Origin: Reticulascus tulasneorum
Lineage: Eukaryota; Ascomycota; Sordariomycetes; Glomerellales; Reticulascaceae
DNA: 64,000 bases
Reading direction: 5' to 3'
NCBI GenBank assembly: GCA_001557505.1
Contig: LSAX01000007.1
Location: 3,348,001-3,412,000, forward strand
Shown here: positions 23,414 to 34,366 of the stretch, piece by piece
How positions within the stretch are numbered: the stretch's first letter is position 1
How the letters are laid out: each line of letters begins with the position of its first letter
Notes under the pieces: generated by a model
What the model was told of the DNA's origin: nothing
Databases searched by the model: none
What the model saw: the letters and a program-made list of their open reading frames with translations, nothing else
Program-made: the position numbers and the translations under genes

Positions 23414-24963
23414 GATGACATATCCCGTTGGGAACTTGACATTGTGTGGCGCGGACTGCACTCTTGCTGTCTCATCATTGAGTATGACCGCTATGGTCCA
23501 AAGTCACATGCAACAGCGTCATGCACCGCTGTGAGTGGTTGAGCTCATGCCATCGTTGCGACGCGATTCAGAAGCGCTGCCATGGTGACCATTTGTCTGG
23601 CTAGCTGCTCATGCTTCATTTCTAGATGGAGGCTGACCGGCCGACCCGGTAAGCACCGCTTTACTTCTTCTCATAGAAAGTTGAGCTGAGGCGTGACGGA
23701 CTAGATGAATTCAGCGCCCCCGATGCCACCGAGTTCCTCGCAACAATAACCGTGACCGACAGGTTACCGCCCCCAGTATCCTAAGCAGCTCTTCGAAGTC
23801 GGTCGCATACGCGCGCCACATCATAGTGTCTGTTCATTGACATGGGGCAGCTTATCGCATTGGTCAAAGCTGGAACCCAAATCGTTGCCTTGCCAGCATA
23901 GCTACATGTACAGCCACCATAATTGCGACTCTGATGACTGTGCATTCGGGGTTCGTCTGCGATGAAGAAGGCATGCATCTGTTGGCACAAACTCAAGAGT
24001 TTGCGCCAGCTATAGTATGAGTAATCGCGGGTCTGTATGTTGAATCGCTTGTATGGCATTGCCAAAATCTGTCTCTGCACATGCTCGGGGTCCAGTTACC
24101 AGGCAATCAATGTCCAAGATATGCTCAAATGGATCGTTGATGTGCACTCTTGCTCGTTCAAATACATCTAGGTCCCTTGAGGCTAAATATGCTACTTGGC
24201 TTTCGCACTTGGCTGAAACAGCGATTTCGGCTTTTTCTGCAACATACCTAGTATGGCAGTCATAGTGGCGCATTGAAGGCAGACATGGGACTTGGAACTT
24301 GGAGAATGGCGATTAGTAATAGTTCCTCATCTAAATCTAGGCTTGCAAACTTTGGATCTGCTGGGAAATGCAAACGATCCAAAGTGCACAAACTCGTGAG
24401 TCTTTATGTCGACAGTGATAGGTTGTTGAATTACGGTTTGTCAGTTTCGTTCCCTCATCCTGGAACGGTTGACACCAATGTCGTGGGGTAGGCGGGCCGT
24501 GGGGTTTTACATCCTTGTCGGCACATTACATTGTTCGGCCATATTACCGCGCCGGAAATGCTTTTCTCGCGGTGCGGATCTATGACGATGGGCGGCGGGC
24601 ATATGTATGCGATTCAAAGATGTCGCAATCAGTAGCCTGAGATGTCGTGATCCGAACCCCTGTATCCATTGGCCAACAACCACCGTGCGTTGCCGCCCAT
24701 CCTTCCAGATCAAGATACACACTTCTAGCCTAGTTAACAAAGAGTATAGTCTTGGCAATTGGTGATGTTACATGATGCTGATGATGCCATTCTCACCGTG
24801 ACACGGCAAGTTCAGATGCCGGCAGACTGGATTACCCCGAATGGGGGTCAAACAGAGCCCTGACTACATAACTGTGCCGTAACCTTACAGTCTTGGTTCT
24901 TGCGAAGTCCACCTGCTATCAGACAAAAAACTGCAGAGAGTGATCGAAGTCAGCAAGGTCAAC
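23414..24963. other. Intergenic, no gene supported
   Basis: About 1.5 kb. Overlapping short frames on the - strand (23781-24080 and 24010-24273) have somewhat protein-like composition but no motif or splice logic I could confirm. The last part should be the promoter of the MFS gene. Confidence 0.4.
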
Positions 24964-26794
24964 ATGGCGCAATCTTCCATAGATGTGTCGCCCGAAAAGC
25001 CGGCGGCTGCGGAGCCCGCCTCACCGGATATTTCTTCCGAATCCGAGCTTGAGGGCAGTCTGATAAACGAGAAATCACTGTTGAGAAAGCTGGATGCGCG
25101 ACTTCTGCCTGCGGTTGGCATACTATACTTGTTGTCCTTCCTCGACCGATCTAATGGTATGAGCGTCCGCCTGCCTTCACGTATTGTGTAGTCTAATCGA
25201 TGATAGTCGGCAATGCAAGGATTGAAGGGCTCACTACGGATCTCAATATGAGTAGGGACTTCCATCATTTGAATTGGTTGAGTACATCACTGACAACTGG
25301 CGCACAGCTGGCAACCAATATCTGACGGGCTTGACGATGTATTTCATCGGCTACGTACTTTTCGAAGTAAGCTCCATGATGGCCTCGACTAGAACCTACC
25401 CCGACAGGAGCACATGGTAACTGACTTCCAAGTGGTTAGATCCCCTGCAATATCATCCTCAAGAGGACGACGCCGCAGATCTGGTTGCCAACCCTGACTA
25501 TTGCATGGGGAATCGTGGCCACCCTTCTGGGGGTTGTAACCAACTTTCCCGGGTTTCTCGTCGCCCGCTTCTTCTTGGGAGTAACGGAATCAGGTCTATT
25601 TCCGGGTGTGGTGTACTATTTCTCGATGTGGTACAAGAGACGAGAGCGACAATATCGAATCTCGCTCTTCTTCAGTGCAGCGTCACTTGCGGGAGCGTTT
25701 GGAGGTATCTTGGCATATGTAAGTAATGAATTATCCTTGTTCAAGGTTCACCAATACTCACAGAGCGGTTTACAGGGAATTGGATTCATGCGCGGAGTGG
25801 TGTGGAAGAATGGCTGGCGGTGGATCTTTATCTTGGTTGGTGGCTGATATTCTGGCACTAACCTATATCACCCACTGACCCGATCCAGGAAGGATTATTC
25901 ACCGTCATAGTTGCGGTTGCGGCGTACTGGTTCATTCAAAACTACCCAGACACTGCGAAGTTTCTATCGGATAAGGAGCGTCGATACATCCGCGCAAGAC
26001 TGGCTTCAGACAGTGATGCCACGCATGACGAGCGCTTCACATGGGATAATGTTGCCAAAGCTTTGAAAGACCCCAAGTGTTGGCTCTATGGATTGGGGTT
26101 TCATACGATGAGTCTGCCGCTATATACCTTTTCGTTGTTTTTGGTACGTAATCGTCCAATCTCGATGAAAGTCGAAAGTGTCGGAGCTCAATTAACTGTC
26201 TTTCAGCCAACGATCATCAAAAACCTTGGTTATACTGCTGCAGTTGCACAGCTTCTTACTATACCGCCGTACGCGTTTGCCTTTTGTACAACCTTGTCGG
26301 TTGCTCTTATCTCCGAGAGGCTGGAACGAAGAGCCATCTTCATCATGGGCTCCGCCGCTTTCGCAGGCATCGGCTACATCATTATGTTGACTAACAGCGA
26401 CCCTGCGAAGCGACCTGGAGTCTCATATCTTGGAACTTTCTTCGCCGCCGGTGGCATTTATCCTGCCACCGCCTTGGTGTTGTCGTGGCCCGCCATCAAC
26501 ATTTCCGGCCAGACGAAGCGAGCAGTTGGCAATGCTATGCAGATTAGCATTGGCAATCTCGGCGCAGTTCTCGGCACCCAGCTATACCGTTCTAATGACG
26601 GCCCTCGGTTCATTGTTGGCCATTCCTTCGCGTTGGGCTATCTTTGTGCAAACATCATTGTTTCCGGGACTCTATGGTGGGTACTCAGACGACAGAACAA
26701 AAGACACGCCACTATTGCAGAAGAGGTCCAGGCTATTGGTGACCTAAGCGACTGGCCGGGAGATTCTGACCCTCGATGGCGATTTCAATACTAA
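24964..26794 (+). CDS. MFS transporter, anion:cation symporter (allantoate permease-like) family
   Basis: Plasma-membrane carrier with twelve expected helices, similar in layout to Dal5/Tna1-type permeases for organic anions such as vitamins, allantoate or nicotinate. The substrate cannot be fixed. Seven exons: 24964-25156, 25207-25251, 25308-25366, 25440-25718, 25776-25835, 25889-26143 and 26207-26794. All phases agree, giving 492 residues. Family marks are LLSFLDRSN followed after the first intron by VGNARIEGL, then TGNQYLTGLTMYFIGYVLFE, RFFLGVTESGLFPG and WRWIFIL. An acidic cytosolic N terminus precedes the first helix. An in-frame ATG at 24940 is an alternative start. The sixth intron (63 nt) is stop-free and in frame, so its retention would add 21 residues. 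Confidence 0.9.
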
Positions 26795-27443
26795 CGATCT
26801 ACTGGTCTTTCATACGAGCGACGAAGGCCGACTGGATCAAGGCTCTTATGCCATGTTAATAAGCACAAACTCCAGAGATCACAGATGCTAATGGGATGAA
26901 TATGCGGCACATCAACCTAGCGTTTTGCTTCTTTTCGAACAACACAGATATGCTGTGTCGTTGAGTCACTGCAGCATGTGCAAGTTCATTTGGGCTGGTT
27001 GCCTGACGCACGGCCGAACAGCACTAGGTGGGAGGCTTAAAGATTCTACATCTTTATTGATCAAGTAGAAATATTGGATTACTGAAGTAGCATGTTCGGG
27101 ATTTATCCGCTTCTCCAATGGACATAAGGACCCAAAATTGATAAATGATAATGCTGGCCTTTGCTACAGTCAAATCTCCATTTAGCCTGTTTTGGATACC
27201 AGACATCGGCGGAATAGCTACCACCGGCTCAGATTAACCCATAATTGAGTAGCAGAATTGGAGACACGATCGGCAATTTTCTTGCTACGTGGCATGATTC
27301 GAATGTTATTACACGTGCAATATCGTGGACAAGAAGCGCGATATAAGAGATTGACCGCGCTCACGGTTCTTTCCGATTACTCGTGTTCACATCTTCCCAT
27401 TTCGACCGGAGTAAAGGTGCATCCGTACTTTGAATAAAAAATC
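26795..27443. other. Intergenic, promoter of SET gene
   Basis: No gene seen. AT-richer than the flanking coding DNA. It holds the TATA-like element listed separately and an ACACGTGC E-box-like hexamer (CACGTG) near 27311. Confidence 0.45.
27341..27347 (+). promoter_or_regulatory. TATA-like element of SET-domain gene
   Basis: TATAAGA about 100 bp before the ATG at 27444. Position fits a core promoter. Pattern evidence only. Confidence 0.35.
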
Positions 27444-28724
27444 ATGGCTCGATTCCAGTGGTGGCATCTCGTCAGTACTGTCGTTGTCGGCATTATCACC
27501 CAGCAAGCTGGCGTGAATGCAGCGGAGTCAAATCCGCCTGATCCTGCCACACACAACCTCGGCAAGATCCATGAACACGAAGGGATCGAAGTAGTGCAGC
27601 AATATGCGAGCAATCTCACAGAGGCACCAGACTCTCACCCAGAAGGGTGGTATGATCCTGACATATGTTCTGGGTCCTATTGCGTGTTCTCGAACAGGCA
27701 GATTGCTGATGGCAGGGGAATTGCCCTCATCACCACATATCAGACCTTGCAAAAGGTGAAGCGCATCGAGCGCCGCATAGGAGGGCTGAAAGACAACGCG
27801 AACGTACCTCCTCCGTACTACGTTGCGGAATCGCCTGGGAGGGGAGCTAGCATCATCGCGAACAAGACGCTGACAAGGGGCACGCCTTTGCTCTCATTGA
27901 CTCCTGTATTGCTCATCCACAAAAAGTTCCTCAACGACACGCCTGCAGAGGAACAGGCTCTGTTACTTGAGGCTGCTGTGCGACTCCTGCCAGACGACAC
28001 TCGCCAGACATTTGTTCGTCAGATTGCGCAGACTGGCAGAAGCTACACCTTCAAAGAGTTCATTGACGCACAATCACTAGACGTGGACTTGGGATTCGGG
28101 GGAGATGGACGATTTGAAGATGAGAGTCATCTTGCCAACTACCCTGAACTCTCGGTAATCCGTCACGATTGCCGCCCCAACGTAGCCTTTCATCTGGATG
28201 CGAACCTGCTCTTTCATTCCTCGGTCGCGCGTGCCATCGTCCCTGGGGAGGAAGTGACCATCTCATATGTGGAGCCCCTGATCCTCCGGCCTCTGCGACA
28301 GGAACAAACTCGGCAACGGTGGGGACATTCTTGTTCGTGCTCCAAGTGTACTGGCGGAGGCGATTTCGAGGAGATGATCAAGTCCGATTCGCGGCTAGCC
28401 GAGATGAAGGCACTCGAGCTGAAGCTCTGGGACCCCGATAGCTTCGGGGTTACGACTGAGATGATCACTCGCCTTATCGAGCTGTACAAGGAGGAACGAC
28501 TCGAATCTAGATTGGCCGATGTGTTTGGGCTAGCAGCCACAAATTACAGCAACTTGGGTTACAAGAAACGGGCTGAGAAGTATGCCAATCTTGCAGTTCA
28601 GGCTGGGATCATTGAGGGCGGCCAAGACAATCCCAACGCAGTGGCAATGCGAATTTTGGCTCAGGATCCTACACAGCACTACTCTTGGCAAGTAAGGATA
28701 AAGAATAAACGACGTCCGGCTTAG
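27444..28724 (+). CDS. SET-domain protein with signal peptide
   Basis: Single-exon frame of 426 residues. SET domains transfer methyl groups from S-adenosylmethionine to lysine. Here the N terminus is a classical secretory signal: hydrophobic VSTVVVGII followed by a likely cleavage site after VNA (about residue 26). Potential N-glycosylation sites follow (NLT, NKT). The SET region spans roughly 127-276, starting VAESPGRGASI, with RHDCRPN at 240-246 in the place of the usual NHSCxPN, and GEEVTISYVEPL at its end. A CSCSKC post-SET zinc motif sits at about 297-302. A helical C-terminal region follows. The Asn to Arg change in the NHSC motif may affect cofactor binding. If the signal works, the product would enter the secretory pathway and not the nucleus. 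Such signal-bearing SET proteins occur in other moulds, but their substrates are, to my knowledge, not defined. Confidence 0.85.
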   Translation: MARFQWWHLVSTVVVGIITQQAGVNAAESNPPDPATHNLGKIHEHEGIEVVQQYASNLTEAPDSHPEGWYDPDICSGSYCVFSNRQIADGRGIALITTYQTLQKVKRIERRIGGLKDNANVPPPYYVAESPGRGASIIANKTLTRGTPLLSLTPVLLIHKKFLNDTPAEEQALLLEAAVRLLPDDTRQTFVRQIAQTGRSYTFKEFIDAQSLDVDLGFGGDGRFEDESHLANYPELSVIRHDCRPNVAFHLDANLLFHSSVARAIVPGEEVTISYVEPLILRPLRQEQTRQRWGHSCSCSKCTGGGDFEEMIKSDSRLAEMKALELKLWDPDSFGVTTEMITRLIELYKEERLESRLADVFGLAATNYSNLGYKKRAEKYANLAVQAGIIEGGQDNPNAVAMRILAQDPTQHYSWQVRIKNKRRPA

Positions 28725-29062
28725 AGAAAGAATGTCCAAAGACGCATCTGGTTTCAAGAAGGCGGTTGAGGCAAGGCCCGTTGTGTGGTACAACGACTAA
28801 TAATAGTCTCTGGGTTCACATTGCCACGACAATGTGGGGATGGTTGGAGTCATAGTCACAGATTTGATAGCTAATGAAGGATATATACCTGCGATATTCT
28901 TATACTAGCATCTTGGATACAAGTTTACTTATTTCAATGACCTTTTCTTCTTGCAGTCTTCCGGCGACTAGCTGCAAGCTCACAGTTATGCCATGTATCG
29001 CCTCCGAGTTATCTAGGCTTTGGTTAGCCTGGCTCAAGTTGATATAATATGAACAGAGGCAA

Positions 29063-30619
29063 TTATCGAGTCCATTTACATTCTGCACGTATCTGCTCGC
29101 AGGCTGTTGACAACGGCGTTAAACCCGCCTTGCCATATTGATCAACATTCTTATCAACCTGGATGCCTGTCGGGAACGATATGCAAGAGTAATCTAGGAC
29201 GTTAAAGACACCGGTGTATCCAACTAAGTCTATTAGAAAACAGCCATTTTGAGCAGCTCTGAAACCTGACTTACCGTGCTTGAACTTTCCGTTCTCCACA
29301 CCACTGAAAGGGGTAGTCGGGCAAAGCAGCGCATCGACACCTGCCTCGATCCATCTATCAAGATACTTCTTCTGGAACGCCGTTCGCTCGAGATGTAATT
29401 GCCACAGATCGTATGTCCCCATCTCTGTCGCAACCTCGTAAGCCCTCATCTCCGGCCTCCACGGCTCACCAGTCGCCTCTAGGGCTTTTCGAATCGAGTG
29501 ACCGCCATCCGCGACAAACATTCTTGACAGTAGCGAGACACCTTGCGACTGATCTACCGGCGACCAGTCCAAAATTTCGTGCCCCGCGTCCTTCAGCTTC
29601 TCGACGACAGTTCTCAGGGCACGAGTCACGGGCGGCGTTGGATGAACCAACCCGTCGTGCCACATGACGCCTATCTTTAATATCTTAGGCAATTCGACCT
29701 TGCGCCATGGAATTGGCACGCACCGAGGATCTATAAGCCACGGCTCTGCGCCAACTATCGTCTTGCAGTAGTATTCCAGATCCCCCAGAGTTCTCGTCAA
29801 GGGACCATTCACGCTCGCAACTGCTTCTTGGCCCGCCATACCACTCCGGCAGCCGAGAGTTGGAAACCGACCGAAACTTGGCCGCAACGTCCAGATCCCA
29901 GTGCAGGCAGCAGGGATTCTCAAACTACCGCCAATATCGGTGCCCACACCAATGACACTTCCCTTGAATGATATCAGAGCACTTTCGCCACCCGAACTTC
30001 CGCCGGATGTCAGAAGTCGATTGCGTGGGTTGGTGGTGCGACCATAGACGTTGTTGACGGTTTCAGCAATCATCATGGCAGTAGGGACATTCGTTTTAAC
30101 GTAGAAGACGGCGCCAGCAGCGCTGAGAATCTGGGCGAGCTCTGCGTCTGCATCCGCTGGATGATTTATGTGAGAAGCGAACCCAACAGTGGAGTCTAGA
30201 CCGACAAGATTGAAGTTGTCCTTCAGGGAAACGGGCAACCCGTGCAATGGTCCAGCCGGCACCCCAGTCTCCGCCAGATGGGCATCAAGCTTCCGGGCTG
30301 TGTTGATGGCCCTGTCAAACAGGGTTTCCGATAAACAGTTTGTCAACTGGTGAGCGGCTGACGCCCGCTTGCAGAAAGCTCTTGTGACAGCTTCAGACTT
30401 CAGGTCTCCAGATGCCAACTTTGTTAATAGTTCAACAGCTTCTAAGTTGGTGATCTCGAGCTCCTCCGCTGTGAACCAGCCAGATGATTCTGGGAAAGTT
30501 GTTACGTCCAAGACGGACTCATCGGGCATCAAGTTTGCTGGAATTCGCCATTCTGGAGGGATCGAGTTCCCCAGGGCCTCTCGCTTTGAGGCGCCAAGCT
30601 GTTCCCACGATGTCTGCAT
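29063..30619 (-). CDS. Amidase (amidase signature family)
   Basis: Hydrolyses a carboxylic amide to acid and ammonia. The substrate is unknown. Exons are 30619-29275 and 29229-29063, separated by a 45 bp intron (donor GTAAGT, acceptor AATAG, in frame and stop-free), giving 503 residues, normal for fungal amidases. The Ser-cisSer-Lys triad is visible: Lys in PVSLKDNFN (about residue 133), Ser in TSGGSSGGES (about 208-209) and the nucleophile in GTDIGGSLRIP (about 232). The start at 30619 opens with MQTSWEQLGASKREAL, typical of the family. The frame stays open to 30811, but that extra stretch does not look conserved. The gene is divergent from an MFS carrier 915 bp away, a common arrangement for uptake and breakdown of one compound. 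That link is inference. Confidence 0.9.
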   Translation of the reverse strand: MQTSWEQLGASKREALGNSIPPEWRIPANLMPDESVLDVTTFPESSGWFTAEELEITNLEAVELLTKLASGDLKSEAVTRAFCKRASAAHQLTNCLSETLFDRAINTARKLDAHLAETGVPAGPLHGLPVSLKDNFNLVGLDSTVGFASHINHPADADAELAQILSAAGAVFYVKTNVPTAMMIAETVNNVYGRTTNPRNRLLTSGGSSGGESALISFKGSVIGVGTDIGGSLRIPAACTGIWTLRPSFGRFPTLGCRSGMAGQEAVASVNGPLTRTLGDLEYYCKTIVGAEPWLIDPRCVPIPWRKVELPKILKIGVMWHDGLVHPTPPVTRALRTVVEKLKDAGHEILDWSPVDQSQGVSLLSRMFVADGGHSIRKALEATGEPWRPEMRAYEVATEMGTYDLWQLHLERTAFQKKYLDRWIEAGVDALLCPTTPFSGVENGKFKHGKSGFRAAQNGCFLIDLVGYTGVFNVLDYSCISFPTGIQVDKNVDQYGKAGLTPLSTACEQIRAECKWTR

Positions 30620-31534
30620 TTTAGACGGCGTTGGATAGAGCAGGTGTAATGCTAGCTCGCACTTTTCATCCCTTTCCCATGGACGAGGAGTAGGGAGTCC
30701 ATAGATCCAGAGACAAGCAACGAGCGCATTCGCCAATTGTGGATATCGTGGGATGATTCCAAAATCCACACTACCGGACGCCTGCATTATGTCCGGTGCC
30801 GCACACAACATCTCAGAAACCCGCAGTGATTCGTCATTATTTCCGGTAGCGATAAGGGTGGAGAAACTAGCCCCATCCCCAAGAGGGATGCGGAGATGTT
30901 CATCATTTTCGAATCAGACCACCCAGCACTACCAGCCCCTCCCAGAATAAGCGGCGTTCTACACTTGCTACGTCCCGGAATGGAGAAAAACTCCTTAGCA
31001 TTTCCCTGAATGCATCAAGACCCCGCCTACAACACCAAAAAGGACTGCCGTCTTTCGGCGTCACCCGTTAGACACCTCATTGCCCTGCAACATGGGCATG
31101 GTCGTGGTCATAGATAGATCGTCTCGGTCTCGGTGCTTTTTGGGAACCAATGATGGGTTTAAGTGTGCTGACCGCGGGCATTCCGCACTGCTCCCACCAT
31201 GTTTGACAAGGGTTTCGGTACTTTGTTCATCCAGATGCTGGCTTGCTATGCTCGTCAGCAAGAAATGCACAACTATGAGAAGTCGTCGGCGCAAACCGTT
31301 CTGCATGCCCGAGAATTACTGGCGAAGGTCCTGGCATCCTTTTTTTTCGACCTTGCCATAAGGAGCTTTCAAGATCGAGGGGATTGCAACGCCCAAACCT
31401 CTCCAATTAAGACGGTTTATTAGACTTCCATTCCGTCTACGAACTTCGTTAAACACATTCACGTCCGACCCCGCTGACGTCACGTCTTTGCATATCGACG
31501 GAACTTCGCTCAACTTCCTCGCCTTTATATCGCC
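30620..31534. promoter_or_regulatory. Shared intergenic region of amidase and MFS genes
   Basis: 915 bp between two divergent start codons, so both promoters must lie here. It contains a TGACGTCA palindrome (CRE/ATF site) near 31477-31484 and a TTTATAT just before the MFS start. No separate gene is visible. Confidence 0.45.
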
Positions 31535-33118
31535 ATGGCATTGCGACAGAAGCTGCGCGAGTACTTCGGGCCACATGGCTACCAACCAGGAGAAAGGGCG
31601 CTTTTGAGGAAGATTGACTTTTTCATCTTAACATTCTGCTGCTTGAGTTACTTCATGAATTATGTGAGTTTTCAAAGCAGTGACAGCACATCAGATCCAC
31701 TGATGCCATGCCAAAATGAATGCTGAGAATGTATCCAGCTTGACCGCTCCAACTTGGCAAATGCCTACGTTTCAGGAATGAAGGAAGATCTGGGTTTCGT
31801 GGGGGATCAGCTCAATCAGATCAATACCTGTTTTACGGTCGGATACGTGCTAGGGCAAATCCCATCTAATATCTCCCTACATTATGTCAAGGTGCGGCAG
31901 ATGATGGTCCCGCGACTTCACTATTGCCGACACATGATTGCTAACTCTTACCGATAGCCTCGAATCTGGTTTCCCAGCATGATGGTTGTGTGGGCAGGGT
32001 TGACAATGGTCACGGCAAGCGTAAAGAACCCGCAGTCGATCATGACCATCCGGCTCTTCTTGGGCATCCTAGAAGCATCCACCTTCGTGGGGACGCACTA
32101 TATTCTCGGCAGCTGGTACACAGAACGAGAGCTGGGGAAACGTAGTGGCATCTTCACAGCCAGTGGATTGGCTGGGACGATGATTGGCGGCTTCATTCAG
32201 ACGGGAATCAACAGCAGCCTACATGGTACACATGGCCTCGCCGGGTGGCGCTGGCTTTTCATTATCGACGGCATTATCACGCTTCCCGTCGCGCTCTACG
32301 GGTTTCTACTATTCCCAGATACCCCTGGGACCACTACTGCCTTTTACCTTAACCAAGATGAGCGTGCGCTTGCGGTGTCTCGCGTACCCCCCATCAAGGA
32401 GCGCGAGAGCTCCCCTATTTCAATGGTTTTCGTCAAGAAGATCCTATCATCCTGGCATTGGTGGGGATTCGTTATATTATGGGTAATAGCGGGCGAGACT
32501 GAGTCATTTTCGACAAACTCTCTGCTCGCCTTGTACATGAAGTCGCATCCTTCCGTCAAATACTCCATCTCTCAGCTGAACAACTATCCGACTGGGGTCC
32601 CAGCAGTCGGTATTGTTAGCACCCTTTTCTGGGCTACCCTGACTGACTTCCTCGATGGTAAACGCTATCTGGTCGGCTATTTCATTGGAATTACCGGCAT
32701 AGTGACATCAGCAATGATACTTTCGGTCTCGCGCAACGATCCGACCTCGAGTGGACACAGCAATGCCATTGTTTTCGGAGCATACTATTGGGCAGGATCG
32801 GTTTATGCTTGCCAGGCAACTTTATTTGCCTGGGCTAATGATGCTCTGCGAACACACGACGGCATGTTTCGGGGCGTGGTGCTTGCCGGCATGAACTTGG
32901 GCAGCAATGCGGTAAATGCGTGGTGGAGCATCGTTTTCTATGGCGCAAGTATGGCTCCGTGGTTTACACGGGGAATGTGGGCCATGATTGCTACATCAAT
33001 CGCACTGGCTGTGTGGACAGCCGGGTTATCGTATCTAACAGCTAGAGAGAGGAGGGAACTGACGATGGATGAGGCAGAGCTGGCTAGTGCGGACATTAAA
33101 CCTACCGAGAATGTGTGA
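31535..33118 (+). CDS. MFS transporter, pantothenate/Liz1-like branch
   Basis: Second carrier of the anion:cation symporter family in this window. Three exons: 31535-31663, 31739-31891 and 31958-33118. Introns are 75 and 66 bp with GTGAGT/GTGCGG donors and CAG/TAG acceptors in phase 0, giving 480 residues. Marks are FMNY joined to LDRSNLANAYVSGM, GYVLGQIPSN, RIWFPSMMVVWAGL, RLFLGILEASTFVG and WRWLFIIDG. The layout resembles yeast Fen2 and fission-yeast Liz1 pantothenate carriers, but the family has wide specificity. Divergence from the amidase gene suggests the pair may import and cleave an amide, possibly a pantothenate-like or small aromatic amide. This is inference from gene order only. 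Confidence 0.9.
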
Positions 33119-34366
33119 GTTCCGTGGCAGATAGCCATGAAAACTAGCTGCATTTATATTGAAACGAAAAAAGAAGTTGAGGAAATTAAGCTCACCAGCT
33201 GAAAGAAGTCGATCAGAGTACACGCCTGTCTTATTGACGACCCCAGACGTTTGGACACACTCACTGGATACTAGAGATTGTTTTTCGATTCCGCCTGCTA
33301 CTATGTAAGTTTGGACAGTCTTAACACGAGATGCCGTCTACCAACGGGAAAAATTACGATAGAATACGAGTTCAAGACAACCGGATCCCATCCGGAACAT
33401 CAAGATAACTAAGACGCAAGGCCTTGATGAGTGTGCATTTTGTCTCAACGCTGTCGTTGTGGTGATATGTCTGAGGCCCAACCCACTAGACCGAATGCGT
33501 CTCTGTCAACTATTTGTGCTTGTCAACCATGGCCGGCCAGATATTCCTCCCCAGATGAGTTCAACCAGTCATTGCTCTGCGATGCTAAGAGGCTAGGCTG
33601 TGGGGAAGGTTACCTTTTCCGGGGATTTTGTGGAGATTTCGGGCTCTTAGCACCGATATGCAGGGTCAACCCTCCAAACTGTTTGCCGCTTCGATCCTTT
33701 GGACTTCCCCGCAAACCGATTCGTCTCAAGTCGCCACTGCCAATCGAGGCTATGGCAAGTCGGGGACCTACCGCCTTGCTCTTTATTTGGGTTTCAGACT
33801 CATGCTTGTACCAGCTATTTAACATTACCTACTCTTGCGAATAGCATTGGATGTGGTCAAGGGTGATCCGCATTGCTCGGGATAGGGTTCTCGACTGTAT
33901 AGAACAGGTAAAAACCGGTTTCTAGAAGATATGTCTGGTCCAACAAGGTCATTGTCTTGTAGCTTCACAAACTCCACTCTGCTTGGGAATCCCGAACCCC
34001 CGATCCTCGCGCCGAATATGGATCTCGAATGGAGTATTGGCATCCCAGAATCACTAGTATTCTAGAAGCCCCTCATTTACGGCAGAGTTACGAGCCTGTC
34101 GGTCATCATCATCAGCCCTCATATTACCCCTCACCTCATGAGACTGTGACCACACCGTTTCGCTATTGAGTACCAGGAGACACCGAAGAAAGTTTGGCCA
34201 ACGTGCTCTAGCTGGGCATTTTCTGCTGACCATATTTCTTATCCATCACCTTGCACTCGAATATAAAAGCAGGGACGTTTGCCTCTTAGTTTCCAGAGTT
34301 GGTACATCGATACTTGTTCAACCACTTTTCCAATCTCTAGTACAAACCACAGAAAACTTTGCCATC
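33119..34366. other. Intergenic, no gene supported
   Basis: Frames such as 33431-33844 (+) and 33610-33825 (-) overlap on opposite strands and lack motifs. The right end is the promoter of the alcohol dehydrogenase gene with the TATA element listed. Confidence 0.4.
34262..34268 (+). promoter_or_regulatory. TATA box of zinc alcohol dehydrogenase gene
   Basis: TATAAAA 99 bp before the ATG at 34367, followed by a C/T-rich leader. It is the clearest core promoter element in the window. Confidence 0.55.

Noticed and set aside
30620..30811. Extension of the amidase to an ATG at 30811
   Set aside because: The added 64 residues do not resemble amidase N termini, while the Met at 30619 begins the usual TSWEQL-type start.
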